A stretch of DNA of 34,204 nt from Myxococcales bacterium (GTDB lineage: Bacteria > Myxococcota_A > Polyangia > DRWM01 > JAAZOP01): NCBI GenBank assembly GCA_012797735.1, contig JAAZOP010000309.1:1-34204 (forward strand), given 5' to 3'. Below, in pieces: positions 1-8,003 of the stretch. The notes beneath the pieces were generated by a model. That model was not told the origin of the DNA. It ran no database searches and saw only the letters and a list, made by a program, of their open reading frames with translations. The translations under genes and the position numbers were made by a program. Each line of letters begins with the position of its first letter. Position 1 is the stretch's first letter.

Positions 1-164
1 GTCCGCATGCCGCCGGCATCGACCGCGACGGCGCCGCGGATCCGGGACGCCCGGCGGGCGCGGCGGGGGTCGGCGCAGGCGCGCCGCAGCACGCCGGCCA
101 GCATGTGCCCGGCCAGATGGAGCCGTTCGGGCTGGAGGACGTTCACCCCGTACGCGGGCCGCAT
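1..164 (-). CDS. N-terminal fragment of an unidentified protein, cut by the left window edge
   Basis: Reading the minus strand from an ATG at 162-164 gives 54 uninterrupted codons to the window edge. The protein begins MRPAYGVNVLQPERLHLAG and continues through an Arg/Ala-rich stretch to ...VAVDAGGMR. GC at third codon positions is high, as in neighbouring genes. There is no signal peptide or lipobox, so the product is probably cytoplasmic. It starts 31 bases after the stop of the anchor-D gene on the same strand, so it may be the third gene of that unit. No strong Shine-Dalgarno sequence is visible. The family is not recognised from so short a fragment, and the frame and start are inferred from composition and position. 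Confidence 0.5.
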   Translation of the reverse strand, partial: MRPAYGVNVLQPERLHLAGHMLAGVLRRACADPRRARRASRIRGAVAVDAGGMR

Positions 165-195
165 GCCGCAGACTCGATCGGAAGGGCTCGCGAGG

Positions 196-1599
196 TCAAC
201 CGGAACGGCGGCGGCGGCGGCCGAGGAGGGCGGCGGCGAGGACGGCGAGCGCGGCGGCGAGCGGGCCGGAGGACGAGGTGCTGGTGGTGCGGCAGCCGCA
301 GCCGGTGGAGGCCCAGCCGCCGCCGGTGAAGCACTCGTCGCCCTCGCAGTCGTCCGGATCGGTGTACTCGCCGACGTCGTCGTAGGTCGCCTCGCCGATC
401 AGCCGCACGTCGACCCACGGCTCGTCGGGATCGTTCGTCTCGAAACGGAGGACGCCGCGGGCGGTTCCTTCGCCGTCGGGATCGAACGAGACGATGATGT
501 CTTCGAGGCCCGGGGCGGGGATGGTCATCGGAGGTTCCTCGGGGTCGCCGAGCCTGGGGTCGACGCCGAAGGGGAGTCCGGTGCGGGCGTAGAGCTCGAG
601 GTCCTGGAAGCCGACGTTCTCGACGGCGAAGCGCTTCATGCGCGGCCGGCCGACCTGCGTCCGGCCGAAGTCGAGTTCCGGGGCCGCCTCGATGTCGGGG
701 AAGTAGAAGGTGAGCTCCTGGGGGTCGTAGATCCACTGGTCGCTCATCTCGGGAATCGGGATGCCGACATCGATGATGTCGAAGCCGAAGTCGAACCCGA
801 GCACCTCGAACTCGACCTCGGGGTGGATCGTGACGATCATCTGGTGGGACAGGTCGGCGAAGTACTGCGCCGTGAGATTGAGCATCGGGGAGCCGCGGGG
901 ATAGACGAAGGCGCGGCCGTACTCCTCGAGGATCTCCTGCTCGTGTTCGCTCACGACGATCTTGTTGCCCTGCAAGTAGCTGTGCAGATCGATCGACAGG
1001 TAGATCTTGATGTTGACGGAGGCGAAGGCGGAGATCTCGGGGAGGACGAGGTCGAGGATGTCGTACGAGAAGACGAGGAAGCGGGGAACCTGGCAGAGGA
1101 GGTGGGCGGGCCGGTCGGGGTTGCCGGAGAGCAGGAAGGGGGTGAACTGCATGCCGCGGTCGAGGCAGCCGATATCGATGTGGGGGACGTAGGGGATCGG
1201 CATCTCGCCGCGAGAGTGACCGATCGGGGTATCGATGTCCCACCGGATGCGGGCGTCGAAGAAGACGCCGATCGCCTGGGAAAAGTCGCCGCCGCGCGGG
1301 TCGCCCTGGAAGAAGAGCTGGGTGGCGGGCGGCCAGACGAGCACCCCCTTGCCGTCCAGCTCGCTCTGGAAGTCGCAGGCGATGCGGAACTGGATGCGAA
1401 CCTGGACGTCGGAGCCGGACGGCACCCAGCCGGTGTCCCAATCGACGCCGACGCCGCAGAAGTCCTGGGAGTACTCCCAGTGCACGGGCGACTCGGTCCG
1501 CCCGGGGATGGCGGCCCCGGCGGTGCCGGGGACGAGGAGGACGCCGCCCGCCGCGAGAATCGCGACCAGCGTGCGCAAGCCAGGTTCTCGGCGCATCAT
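196..1599 (-). CDS. Choice-of-anchor-D-like exported protein with MYXO-CTERM-like tail
   Basis: This 467-residue protein has a Sec signal peptide (residues 1 to about 29, ending near GTAGAA). A large N-terminal domain has few cysteines and the phrases DTGWVPSGSDVQVRIQF and WDIDTPIGHS. Around residues 300-390 an Ig-like module contains ELDFGRTQVGRP, AVENVGFQDLELYA and LRFETNDPDEP, the usual signature of choice-of-anchor-D/ASPM-type repeats. The C terminus has a Gly/Cys patch (GCGC), a hydrophobic helix (PLAAALAVLAAALLG) and RRRRR. That is the three-part layout of MYXO-CTERM sorting tails, so I infer surface anchoring after processing. A strong GGAGGAGGA ribosome site precedes tandem ATG codons at 1599 and 1596. 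It is the second gene after the Cys-rich lipoprotein (gap about 10 bases) and a clear paralogue of the gene at 17720-19210. The ligand is unknown. Confidence 0.85.
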   Translation of the reverse strand: MMRREPGLRTLVAILAAGGVLLVPGTAGAAIPGRTESPVHWEYSQDFCGVGVDWDTGWVPSGSDVQVRIQFRIACDFQSELDGKGVLVWPPATQLFFQGDPRGGDFSQAIGVFFDARIRWDIDTPIGHSRGEMPIPYVPHIDIGCLDRGMQFTPFLLSGNPDRPAHLLCQVPRFLVFSYDILDLVLPEISAFASVNIKIYLSIDLHSYLQGNKIVVSEHEQEILEEYGRAFVYPRGSPMLNLTAQYFADLSHQMIVTIHPEVEFEVLGFDFGFDIIDVGIPIPEMSDQWIYDPQELTFYFPDIEAAPELDFGRTQVGRPRMKRFAVENVGFQDLELYARTGLPFGVDPRLGDPEEPPMTIPAPGLEDIIVSFDPDGEGTARGVLRFETNDPDEPWVDVRLIGEATYDDVGEYTDPDDCEGDECFTGGGWASTGCGCRTTSTSSSGPLAAALAVLAAALLGRRRRRSG

Positions 1600-1609
1600 C
1601 GTCCTCCTC

Positions 1610-2503
1610 CTACCCTGCCGCGAGGCAGCACAGGACGCCGCCGCCTTGCGGTCCGGGCTTGGTCACCTTGTCCGCCTCGTCGAACTGGTTGGGCCACGTC
1701 GTCGACTCGCCGCAGTCCCACGGCGCCGGCAGGTCGTCGCACTGGTCCCCGCTGGAACGGGTCAGCGGGGCGCAGGTGCCGCGGTCGGCGGTGCCGCCGG
1801 CGGTGCCGAGTCCGTAGAAATCGTTGGAGCCGATGCCGCAGATGTCGTCGTCCGCGGGCCCGGAAACGGCGGCGGCGAAGAACGAGGCGGCGGGGAAGTC
1901 GGACGGGATGCCCGCGCCGGTGCGTTGCTGCACCTCGCGCGGGGAAGCACAGGGACGCCAGCCTTCCGCGCAAAGGTCGGCGATCGAGCAGCCGATGCCG
2001 TTGGGGTTGGTCGAGTTGTTGCCGGCATTGCGCGAGCACTGCGGCGTCGCGTGGAGCAGCCCGGCGACCTGGAATCCGCCCGCGCAGGCGGCGATCCGGT
2101 TGTAGGTCGTCATGTTGAGGAACGCCTCGCGCGTGCTGTCGGCGCAGCCGTTGGGGCTGCACATCGTCGCGCAGGTCACCTCGTCGGGGCCGGCGCAGAC
2201 GTAGGTCCCGCCGCACCCGTCGCACGGCGTCCCGGGGCTCGCCTCGAGGTTCGCACAGCCGCCGCAGGGGTTGCGGACGGCGCAGGCGTCGGACGCCTCG
2301 GAAACCTCCAGACCGTAGTCTTCCGGGAGCGGGACGTCGAGACGGATGCCGTCCGGGCGCGGGCCGTCCGGCTCGGCATCCCCGTCCCGCACGATGTCGC
2401 GCGGCGTCACCTCGGGCAGGTAGACGTCCTCGTCGTCCGCACCCGTCGCCGCGCATCCGACGAGAGCGACCGACAGACACAATCCGGCTATACGTGCCTG
2501 CAT
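1610..2503 (-). CDS. Cys-rich lipoprotein of unknown function
   Basis: The 297-residue protein starts MQARIAGLCLSVALVGC. Cys17 lies in an LVGC lipobox, so a lipid-anchored envelope protein is expected. A longer open frame reaches 2569, but the signal peptide fixes the start at 2503. An acidic linker is followed by a Cys-dense segment (residues about 90-130, NPCGGCANLE and CDGCGGTYVCAG). The C-terminal domain has paired cysteines and short motifs such as GWRPCASPREV, ICGIGSNDFYGLG and a terminal VLCC. The cysteine spacing suggests a disulphide-bonded extracellular fold; I could not name the family. It sits directly upstream of the anchor-D protein, and its TAG stop merges with that gene's ribosome site. 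At the other anchor-D locus this position is held by a SUMF1 lipoprotein, so this one may play a similar partner role (inference). Confidence 0.75.
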   Translation of the reverse strand: MQARIAGLCLSVALVGCAATGADDEDVYLPEVTPRDIVRDGDAEPDGPRPDGIRLDVPLPEDYGLEVSEASDACAVRNPCGGCANLEASPGTPCDGCGGTYVCAGPDEVTCATMCSPNGCADSTREAFLNMTTYNRIAACAGGFQVAGLLHATPQCSRNAGNNSTNPNGIGCSIADLCAEGWRPCASPREVQQRTGAGIPSDFPAASFFAAAVSGPADDDICGIGSNDFYGLGTAGGTADRGTCAPLTRSSGDQCDDLPAPWDCGESTTWPNQFDEADKVTKPGPQGGGVLCCLAAG

Positions 2504-2512
2504 CACGGCCGT

Positions 2513-2518
2513 AGTATA
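2513..2518 (-). promoter_or_regulatory. -10 box TATACT, candidate leaderless promoter
   Basis: On the minus strand TATACT lies 9 bases before the ATG at 2503. No Shine-Dalgarno sequence fits between them. Transcription would start at or next to the start codon. The match to TATAAT is 5 of 6, in otherwise very GC-rich DNA. No good -35 box is visible. Confidence 0.4.
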
Positions 2519-2582
2519 AATCGGAATCGGCGGCTCGGCCAGGGGCATGCCGCAGCCGTTCGACATCACCGGCGGTCGAGGC

Positions 2583-2588
2583 TATCCT
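2583..2588 (+). promoter_or_regulatory. -10 box TATCCT, candidate leaderless promoter
   Basis: TATCCT is followed by cacggtc and then the ATG at 2596, a 7-base gap with no ribosome site. The same layout (TANNNT, cacgg-like spacer, ATG) recurs on the minus strand before 11375. It would drive the EGF-like lipoprotein gene from the 92-base divergent intergenic region. Confidence 0.4.
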
Positions 2589-2595
2589 CACGGTC

Positions 2596-3690
2596 ATGCG
2601 GTGGAATCCGGTGAGGGCAGGCTCGGGGACATTCCTGGTGACGGTCGGTGCCGCAGCCTGGCTGGCGTTCGCCGGCTGCTCGGAATCGTCGCCAAGCTCG
2701 CCGTGCGACGGGGTCACCTGCGGCGGCCACGGCGAGTGCCTGGTCGATGGAACCTGGCCGGTGTGCGTCTGCGAACCGGGCTACCGGCCCGCCGGCACCT
2801 CGTGCGTGCCCGAGGCCGACGCGGGCGACACGGCGCCGGAGACCGACGCGGACGGCGGCAGTGACGACGACGGCGCAGGCGGCTCGCTGGTCGTGCTCCA
2901 CGGCTACGAGCTCGAGTTCGCGGTGAACGTCGACGCGCCCGAGCGGTCCCGGGTGCGGTTCTACGGCGGGTTCACGCGCGCCCCCGGGGTGGCGCAGGTG
3001 ACGAGCGCGCGCGTGACGTCGCTGTCGATCATTGCGGGGGAAGGGACGCGCGAGGCCTCGGACCCGCAGCCTCCCGGCGGCGGAACGCTCGACCCCCTCC
3101 CCCTCGCCCAGCAGACGATCTTCGCCGGCTTGGCCGCCACCGCGGAGGACCTGGCGCTCTGCGCGCCGGCGACCCCGGCGCTGGTCCGGGGCACGGCGGG
3201 AATCCACGACGTGGTCGTCCGTCTCGCGGGCACCTCCAGCCAGGGCGACTGGGCGGCCGAGACGACGGTGGCGGGCGACGACGTGCTGCTCACCTGCCAC
3301 GGCGGCCTCGGCAGCCTCGGTTCCGGGACGGCCGCGCTGATCCGGTCGCCCGATCCGATCGGCGACACGTCGAACCTGAGCGTGGTGGTCCAGCTGCTCG
3401 CGGCGCCGGCGGCCGATACCGTGACCATCGACTCGCTGCAGCTCGCGGGCGAGGGGGTCGCGGAGACGTTCACGGTGCCGGCCGAGGCGACCGGCACGCC
3501 GTGCGACGGCGGGCGGCCCTGCGTCGTGCTGTCCTACGCCGGGAACTCCCTGGTGCCGGAAACGCTGTGCCCCGCGCGCCCGGCACTACCGCCCCAGATC
3601 TATTTCCTGTACTCCGGGTCGATCGATGCCGGGGCCTTCTCCGGCGCCGCCCCGGCGGGCCAGTGCCAGAACCTGCTCGACGCCCCCTGA
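2596..3690 (+). CDS. EGF-like-domain lipoprotein
   Basis: The 364-residue protein has an N-terminal signal with the lipobox AFAGC (Cys28), so a lipid anchor is expected. Residues about 35-70 form an EGF-like module with six cysteines (CDGVTCGGHGECLVDGTW, then CVCEPGY and a final C). It is followed by an Asp/Ala-rich spacer (DAGDTAPETDADGG). The remaining 270 residues look like beta-rich extracellular sequence with a few cysteine pairs near the end (TPCDGGRPC, LCPARP, GQCQN). No enzymatic motif was seen. It is divergently transcribed from the Cys-rich lipoprotein at 1610-2503 and convergent with the phosphoesterase at 3742. Upstream in-frame starts are absent and the signal peptide supports this ATG. 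EGF-like modules usually mediate protein or carbohydrate contacts; the partner here is unknown. Confidence 0.8.
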   Translation: MRWNPVRAGSGTFLVTVGAAAWLAFAGCSESSPSSPCDGVTCGGHGECLVDGTWPVCVCEPGYRPAGTSCVPEADAGDTAPETDADGGSDDDGAGGSLVVLHGYELEFAVNVDAPERSRVRFYGGFTRAPGVAQVTSARVTSLSIIAGEGTREASDPQPPGGGTLDPLPLAQQTIFAGLAATAEDLALCAPATPALVRGTAGIHDVVVRLAGTSSQGDWAAETTVAGDDVLLTCHGGLGSLGSGTAALIRSPDPIGDTSNLSVVVQLLAAPAADTVTIDSLQLAGEGVAETFTVPAEATGTPCDGGRPCVVLSYAGNSLVPETLCPARPALPPQIYFLYSGSIDAGAFSGAAPAGQCQNLLDAP

Positions 3691-3741
3691 GCGGACGTTC
3701 CTGCGGCGCGCCCCGGCGCGTCGCCCTCCTCCCGGTCGGTC

Positions 3742-5691
3742 CTACGGCACTTCGAGGATCCGCCCCTCGATCCTCGGGGCGACGGAGCCGCGAGCGCGGA
3801 GGTAGGCGGCGAGCGTCGCGTCGATCGTCTCGACCGTTACCGAATCGCCGCCGGCGAGCATGGTGTAGCCGTCGCCCCCCTGGTCGACGTAGTCGCAGGT
3901 GGCGAGGGTCAGGGTGGCGTCGTCGGCGGCCACGGGGGTGCCGTCGTCCAGCGTGACCGACCGGACGCGACGTCCGGGAGGATGCGCGGAGGAGAAGGTG
4001 AAGCGGAAACCGGAGATCTGGGCGAACCAGCCGTTGGGTTCCGGCAGGGTCTCGACGCTGTGTTCGCAGATCGCCCAGAGCTGGGCGCCGGTCACGGCGC
4101 GGACGACGACGGCGTTGTCGAACGGCAGGAGCGTGCGGACGTCGCCGCGCACGAGGTCGTAGGGGGGTCCGGGGGCGAACCCGGGGGCAGGCCGGCGCAG
4201 GGTCCGGTCGCGCGGCACGTAGCTCGACGGCAGCGCGCCGCGGATCCCGCCGCGGTTGACGAACGCGACCCGGGCGCCCGTCCGCCAGCGCAGGGCATCG
4301 GCGACCAGGTCGCCGAGCGCCAGTTCGAGGCGTCCGGGGTCTTCCGTCCCGTCGTCGAACCGCGCCTCGGCGACGGCGAGCCGCTCGTCGAGCGCCGCGG
4401 CCAGATCGACGCGGAGGGTCTCGAGCCACGCTTCCATCGCCGGGTCGGGCGCGACGCCGCGCACGGACGCGGGCACGAGCTCGGCTTCCGCGGCGACGAC
4501 GCCCTGCGCGGCGAAGTCGTAGCGCAGGGCGATGCGCGCGAAGTCGGCGCCGGCGTCCCGCGTCTGCACGACGAGACGCCCGGCGACGCGATGCACGGCG
4601 TCCCGGTGACTGTGGCCGCCCAGCACCAGGTCGAAGCCGGCGGCGGCGCGGGCGAAGTCGATCAGGGGGCCGGACGGTTCGCCGGTCGGGCCGGTCGAGC
4701 GGACTTCGAGGTGGGTCAGGGCGACGAAGACCTGCGCACCCTCGGCCGCGGCGGCGGCGCGGGCGCTCTCGGCCGCGGCGACGGGGTCGCCGATGGCGAG
4801 CGAACCGAGGCTGCCCGGGCGGACGAGCCCGGCGGTGTCCGGGGTGGCGATGCCGATCACGGCGACCTTCAGGCCGTGCACCGGGAAGACGGCGTACGGG
4901 CGAACGCACGCGCGCCCCGGGAGGCCGGGGCACGACAGGTCGGGGTCGGCGCCGTCGAGGTTCGCGGCCAGGAAGGGAAACGCGGCGCGGCCGGCGAGTT
5001 CGGCGAGCCGTTCGAGGCCGCGATCGAACTCGTGGTTGCCCAGGGCGCCGGCGGCGAGTCCGAGCCGGTTCGCGGCCTCGACGGCCGGCCGGTCGCCGAA
5101 CTCCGCCGACAGCGGGGGGCTCGCGCCGATCAGGTCGCCGGCCGACAGCGCCAGCAGGCTCGGATCCCGCGCCCGTTCCGCCGCGAGACAGGCCGACAGG
5201 ACCGCCGCTCCGCCGGCCTCCTCGCCCGAGGCCGCGCGCAGCGGCTCGAGCTGTCCATGCCAGTCGGACAGGACGACGAACGACAGCGTGACGTCGGGGC
5301 AGGCGAAGCCGGCGCGCGCGACGTGGTCGCGCAGTCGCGCAAAGGCGCGCGGACCGACCCAGCGGACGGCGTCCAGTTCGGCCAGCGAGTCGAAGCGCTC
5401 GTCGTCCGCGGTGCCCTCGACGGCGTCGGGACCGGCGCGGTAGGCCAGCAGGGCCTCCGCGGCCCGCGGGTCCAGCCCGACGCTCGCACGCAACGTGGCG
5501 AGGTCGGCGGTGTCGGCCAGCCGGAGGATGCCGCAGGCGGCGGCGCTCCCGTCCTCGACGCCGGCGGCATTCGTCCGGCGATCCAAGAGGAACGCCTCGT
5601 CGACCCCGTCGGCCCGCGGCGGCCCGGCGAGGCATCCCGCCGTCCCGGCCAGCAGGGCGAACGAGGCCCAGCGGCGGCGTGGTCGGAGCAT
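3742..5691 (-). CDS. 5'-nucleotidase/UshA-like metallophosphoesterase lipoprotein with N-terminal helix-hairpin-helix region
   Basis: The protein has 649 residues. The signal ends in GTAGC, a lipobox, so it should be anchored in the envelope. Residues about 45-115 resemble a ComEA-type helix-hairpin-helix segment (LDPRAAEALLAYRAG, then FDSLAELDAVRWVGPRAFARL). A calcineurin-like phosphoesterase domain follows: SDWHGQ (142-147), SAGDLIG, GNHEFDRG (218-225), ALTHLEV and GGHSHRD (358-364), which supply the usual Asp, Asn and His metal ligands. A 5'-nucleotidase C-terminal domain follows, with FVNRGGIRG near 477 and LLPFDNAVVV. The family hydrolyses nucleotides or related phosphoesters outside the cytoplasm using two metal ions. 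The open frame extends upstream to 6384, but the lipobox places the start at 5691. It is divergent from the response regulator. Confidence 0.9.
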   Translation of the reverse strand: MLRPRRRWASFALLAGTAGCLAGPPRADGVDEAFLLDRRTNAAGVEDGSAAACGILRLADTADLATLRASVGLDPRAAEALLAYRAGPDAVEGTADDERFDSLAELDAVRWVGPRAFARLRDHVARAGFACPDVTLSFVVLSDWHGQLEPLRAASGEEAGGAAVLSACLAAERARDPSLLALSAGDLIGASPPLSAEFGDRPAVEAANRLGLAAGALGNHEFDRGLERLAELAGRAAFPFLAANLDGADPDLSCPGLPGRACVRPYAVFPVHGLKVAVIGIATPDTAGLVRPGSLGSLAIGDPVAAAESARAAAAAEGAQVFVALTHLEVRSTGPTGEPSGPLIDFARAAAGFDLVLGGHSHRDAVHRVAGRLVVQTRDAGADFARIALRYDFAAQGVVAAEAELVPASVRGVAPDPAMEAWLETLRVDLAAALDERLAVAEARFDDGTEDPGRLELALGDLVADALRWRTGARVAFVNRGGIRGALPSSYVPRDRTLRRPAPGFAPGPPYDLVRGDVRTLLPFDNAVVVRAVTGAQLWAICEHSVETLPEPNGWFAQISGFRFTFSSAHPPGRRVRSVTLDDGTPVAADDATLTLATCDYVDQGGDGYTMLAGGDSVTVETIDATLAAYLRARGSVAPRIEGRILEVP

Positions 5692-5847
5692 CGCATCCCC
5701 TGCATGCCAGGGGGCGGGACGGACTGCAAGTCGGGCGGTCCGGTCCCGGGTCACGGCGGGAGGCGGTGAAGCCGGAGCCGGTTCCGCGCAACCAACGGTT
5801 CGGAGGCGGGGCGGCGCGCAGACCGTTCCGCCCGGGAGAGCGGGGCG

Positions 5848-6243
5848 ATGCCGCTGCGGAACACGATCTTCATCGTCGACGAGCGGCCGTTGTCGCGGCA
5901 CGCGGTCTGGCGGCGGCTGGCCGGGCCGGGCCGTTCGTTCCGGCTGTTCGGCGACGCCCGCAGCGCGCTGGGGGCGCTGGAGACGGAACGGCCCGCGCTC
6001 GTCGTGGCCGACCTCGAGTTGCCCGACATGGACGGGGTGGCGCTGCTGGCGGAGGTCCGGCGGCGCCGGCCGGAGACGTCGACGGTGCTGCTGGCCGGGA
6101 CCGAGACGCCGGCGGGGGCGCGGACGGCGCTGCGGGACAGGGTGATCGATGCGCTGGTCGGGCGCCCGGTGGAGATGCTCGGCGGCGTCGTGCGGGAGTT
6201 GCTGCACGAGCCGTGGGGAGACGGGCTGCCGCTGGCCGGCTGA
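5848..6243 (+). CDS. Single-domain response regulator receiver protein, partly degenerate
   Basis: The 131-residue protein is a CheY-like receiver with no output domain. IFIVDE (7-12) supplies acidic metal ligands and VVADLELPDMDG carries the phosphoacceptor Asp55. Two switch residues are altered. The usual Thr/Ser at the end of strand 4 is Ala83 (VLLAGT), and the usual Lys before Pro is Arg106 (GRP). Phosphorylation may therefore be weak or signal differently; that is inference from the family. No histidine kinase lies nearby. A purine-rich site (gggagagcgggg) precedes the ATG. The gene is divergent from the phosphoesterase and is followed, after about 200 bases, by the thioredoxin gene. Confidence 0.85.
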   Translation: MPLRNTIFIVDERPLSRHAVWRRLAGPGRSFRLFGDARSALGALETERPALVVADLELPDMDGVALLAEVRRRRPETSTVLLAGTETPAGARTALRDRVIDALVGRPVEMLGGVVRELLHEPWGDGLPLAG

Positions 6244-6440
6244 GCCTCGACGTCGCACATCCCCGCGCTCCGGCGCCGCCGCGCGTCCCGAACTGCGATC
6301 TTCCGCTCGCCGCCGGATGTCCGGCTCCGCCGCGCCCGCCGGGGCTTGGGTCGGCCCGGATCGGCCCGACGGCGCCCGCGGCATTGCGCGACGGATCGAA
6401 TTGGACTAGCAGTGCCGCGCTCACGAGAGGAGCACGACAC

Positions 6441-6947
6441 ATGGCGCAGAAGAAGACGGTCCGGAAGGCCGGCGCGCGACCGGCGCGCCAGGCGAGCGGG
6501 GAAGGCTCCAGGGGGCGGCTCGCCGGGCGGGCGGGTCGCGCCGCCGGGCGGAAACCCGGGCCCGCGATCCGCCGGACGACGCGCGTCCTCGAGGCGAACG
6601 ACCGGACGTTCGCGGAGTTGATCGCCACCGGCGGGCTGCCGGTGCTCGTGGACTTCTCGGCCTCGTGGTGCGAGCCGTGCCGGGCGCTGGCGCGGGTCCT
6701 GCCGGAGGTGGCGCGGAAGTTCGCGCGCCGGCTGCGCGTGGTGACGATCGATGTGGACCGGAACCCCAGGACCGCCGACCGCTTCGCCATCGAGGGGGTG
6801 CCGACCCTGTTGCTGTTCCAGGACGGCCGGCTGATCGGGGCCAGCGAGGGATTCGGGACGCGCCGGAGCATCGAGGCGTGGTTGTCGGACGCGTTGTCGG
6901 GCCGCCAGCGCGGGCCGCACGGCGCCGGGTGCCGTTGCGGGGACTGA
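6441..6947 (+). CDS. Thioredoxin-family protein with basic N-terminal extension
   Basis: The protein has 168 residues. Residues 1-50 are an Arg/Lys/Ala/Gly-rich extension (MAQKKTVRKAGARPARQ...) not found in ordinary thioredoxins of about 105 residues. The thioredoxin fold follows, with the redox motif WCEPC at 76-80 and the cis-proline in GVPTLLLF (Pro121). The family reduces or exchanges disulphides; CEPC rather than CGPC is a less common active site. There is no signal peptide, so it should act in the cytoplasm. The basic tail could bind nucleic acid or acidic partners (inference). The start is set by GAGAGGAG about 8 bases upstream of ATG. A short Cys-containing end (GCRCGD) is notable. 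The methyltransferase gene follows after 18 bases, suggesting co-transcription. Confidence 0.88.
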   Translation: MAQKKTVRKAGARPARQASGEGSRGRLAGRAGRAAGRKPGPAIRRTTRVLEANDRTFAELIATGGLPVLVDFSASWCEPCRALARVLPEVARKFARRLRVVTIDVDRNPRTADRFAIEGVPTLLLFQDGRLIGASEGFGTRRSIEAWLSDALSGRQRGPHGAGCRCGD

Positions 6948-6965
6948 GGTCGCGGGGCGGGCGGC

Positions 6966-7991
6966 ATGCCGGTCGGACGCCCGGACGAGTCCGCGGCGGA
7001 AACGGCGCGGGAACGCGAGCGACGCCGGCGTTGGGCCGCCGAGATCTCGGCCCGGGCGTCGACGTTCTGGACGGCGGAACGGCGCCGGAAGCTGTTCGGC
7101 GACCTGCGGCTGGTGTTGCCGCCCTGGGAGGCGGCGCCGCTGCTGCGCGCCCTGGGATTGCTGCGCGGCGACGGCTCGATGTCGCCGGCCTCGGTGCGCA
7201 AGTACATGCAGGTCGGGCAGATGGTCCTGCTGCTCGAGCCGTTCCTGCGGCGGGTCGCCGCCGGCCGGTCCGCCGTCCGGCTGCTCGACGCCGGTTGCGG
7301 TCGCTCCTACCTGACGCTGGTGTTGGCCTGGTGTTTCCGTCACCGGTGGGGACGGCCGGCGGAACTCCTGGGCGTGGACCGCGACCCGGTGGTGGTGCGG
7401 CGGTTCCGCAAGCGGGCGGCGCTGGTCGATCTGGACGAGGCGTTGCGCTGCGAGGTGGCCGCACTGGAGGACCTCGACGTTCCCGCGGCGTGGGCGCGGG
7501 CGTTCGGCGCGTCGCCGCCGGCCGACCCGCCGCTGGACGTGCTGGTGGCGCTGCACGCCTGCGACACGGCGACCGACGACGCGCTGGCGCTCGGCGTGCG
7601 CCTGGGCGCCGAGCTGATCGCGGTGGCGCCTTGCTGTCAGGCGGAACTGGCGCAGGGCTGGGCGGCGCTGGCGGAGGCCGGCGCCGGCGGCCCGTTCGCG
7701 CCGATCTGGCGCTCCAACCATCTGCGGCGCGAGGCCGGGGCGACGCTGACCGACGCCCTGCGCACGTTGCTGCTGCGCGGCTGCGGCTACGAGGTCACGG
7801 CGATGGAGTTCGTCGGCTCGAGCCACACGCCGAAGAACACCCTGTTGCGCGCCGTGCAGATCGGGCTGCCGGACCCGGAGGCGTTCGCCGAATACGCCGC
7901 GCTGCGGCGCGCCGTCGGCGGCGTGGAGATCCGGCTGGCGCGCCGGTTGCCGGAACCGCACCGGACGTTGCTGCGCGCGACGGATCGATAG
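6966..7991 (+). CDS. SAM-dependent methyltransferase, METTL25/Methyltransf_32-like
   Basis: The 341-residue protein has the class I methyltransferase motif LLDAGCGRSYLTLVLAW (about 106-122), then an acidic strand end (LLGVDRDP). It also has the motifs typical of the Methyltransf_32/METTL25-like group: LHACDTATDDA near 196, VAPCCQAE near 221 and SSHTPKNTLLRA near 285. Bacterial members are usually annotated only as SAM-dependent methyltransferases. Eukaryotic relatives act on RNA or ribosomal components, so an RNA or ribosome substrate is a reasonable but unproven guess. The N-terminal 60 residues are basic and helical. The gene follows the thioredoxin gene by 18 bases and ends convergently, 12 bases from the next gene's stop. 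Confidence 0.85.
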   Translation: MPVGRPDESAAETARERERRRRWAAEISARASTFWTAERRRKLFGDLRLVLPPWEAAPLLRALGLLRGDGSMSPASVRKYMQVGQMVLLLEPFLRRVAAGRSAVRLLDAGCGRSYLTLVLAWCFRHRWGRPAELLGVDRDPVVVRRFRKRAALVDLDEALRCEVAALEDLDVPAAWARAFGASPPADPPLDVLVALHACDTATDDALALGVRLGAELIAVAPCCQAELAQGWAALAEAGAGGPFAPIWRSNHLRREAGATLTDALRTLLLRGCGYEVTAMEFVGSSHTPKNTLLRAVQIGLPDPEAFAEYAALRRAVGGVEIRLARRLPEPHRTLLRATDR

Positions 7992-8003
7992 CGCTCCCGG
8001 CGG

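Noticed and set aside
7-2118. Long plus-strand open frame of about 700 codons opposite the anchor-D and lipoprotein genes
   Set aside because: It lacks domains and signal peptides, and its composition is that of a high-GC antisense shadow; the minus-strand frames have clear signals and domains.
3691-3741. Rho-independent terminator between the convergent genes at 3690 and 3742
   Set aside because: GC-rich repeats (ggcgcg) are present but no clean stem followed by a T-run was found on either strand.
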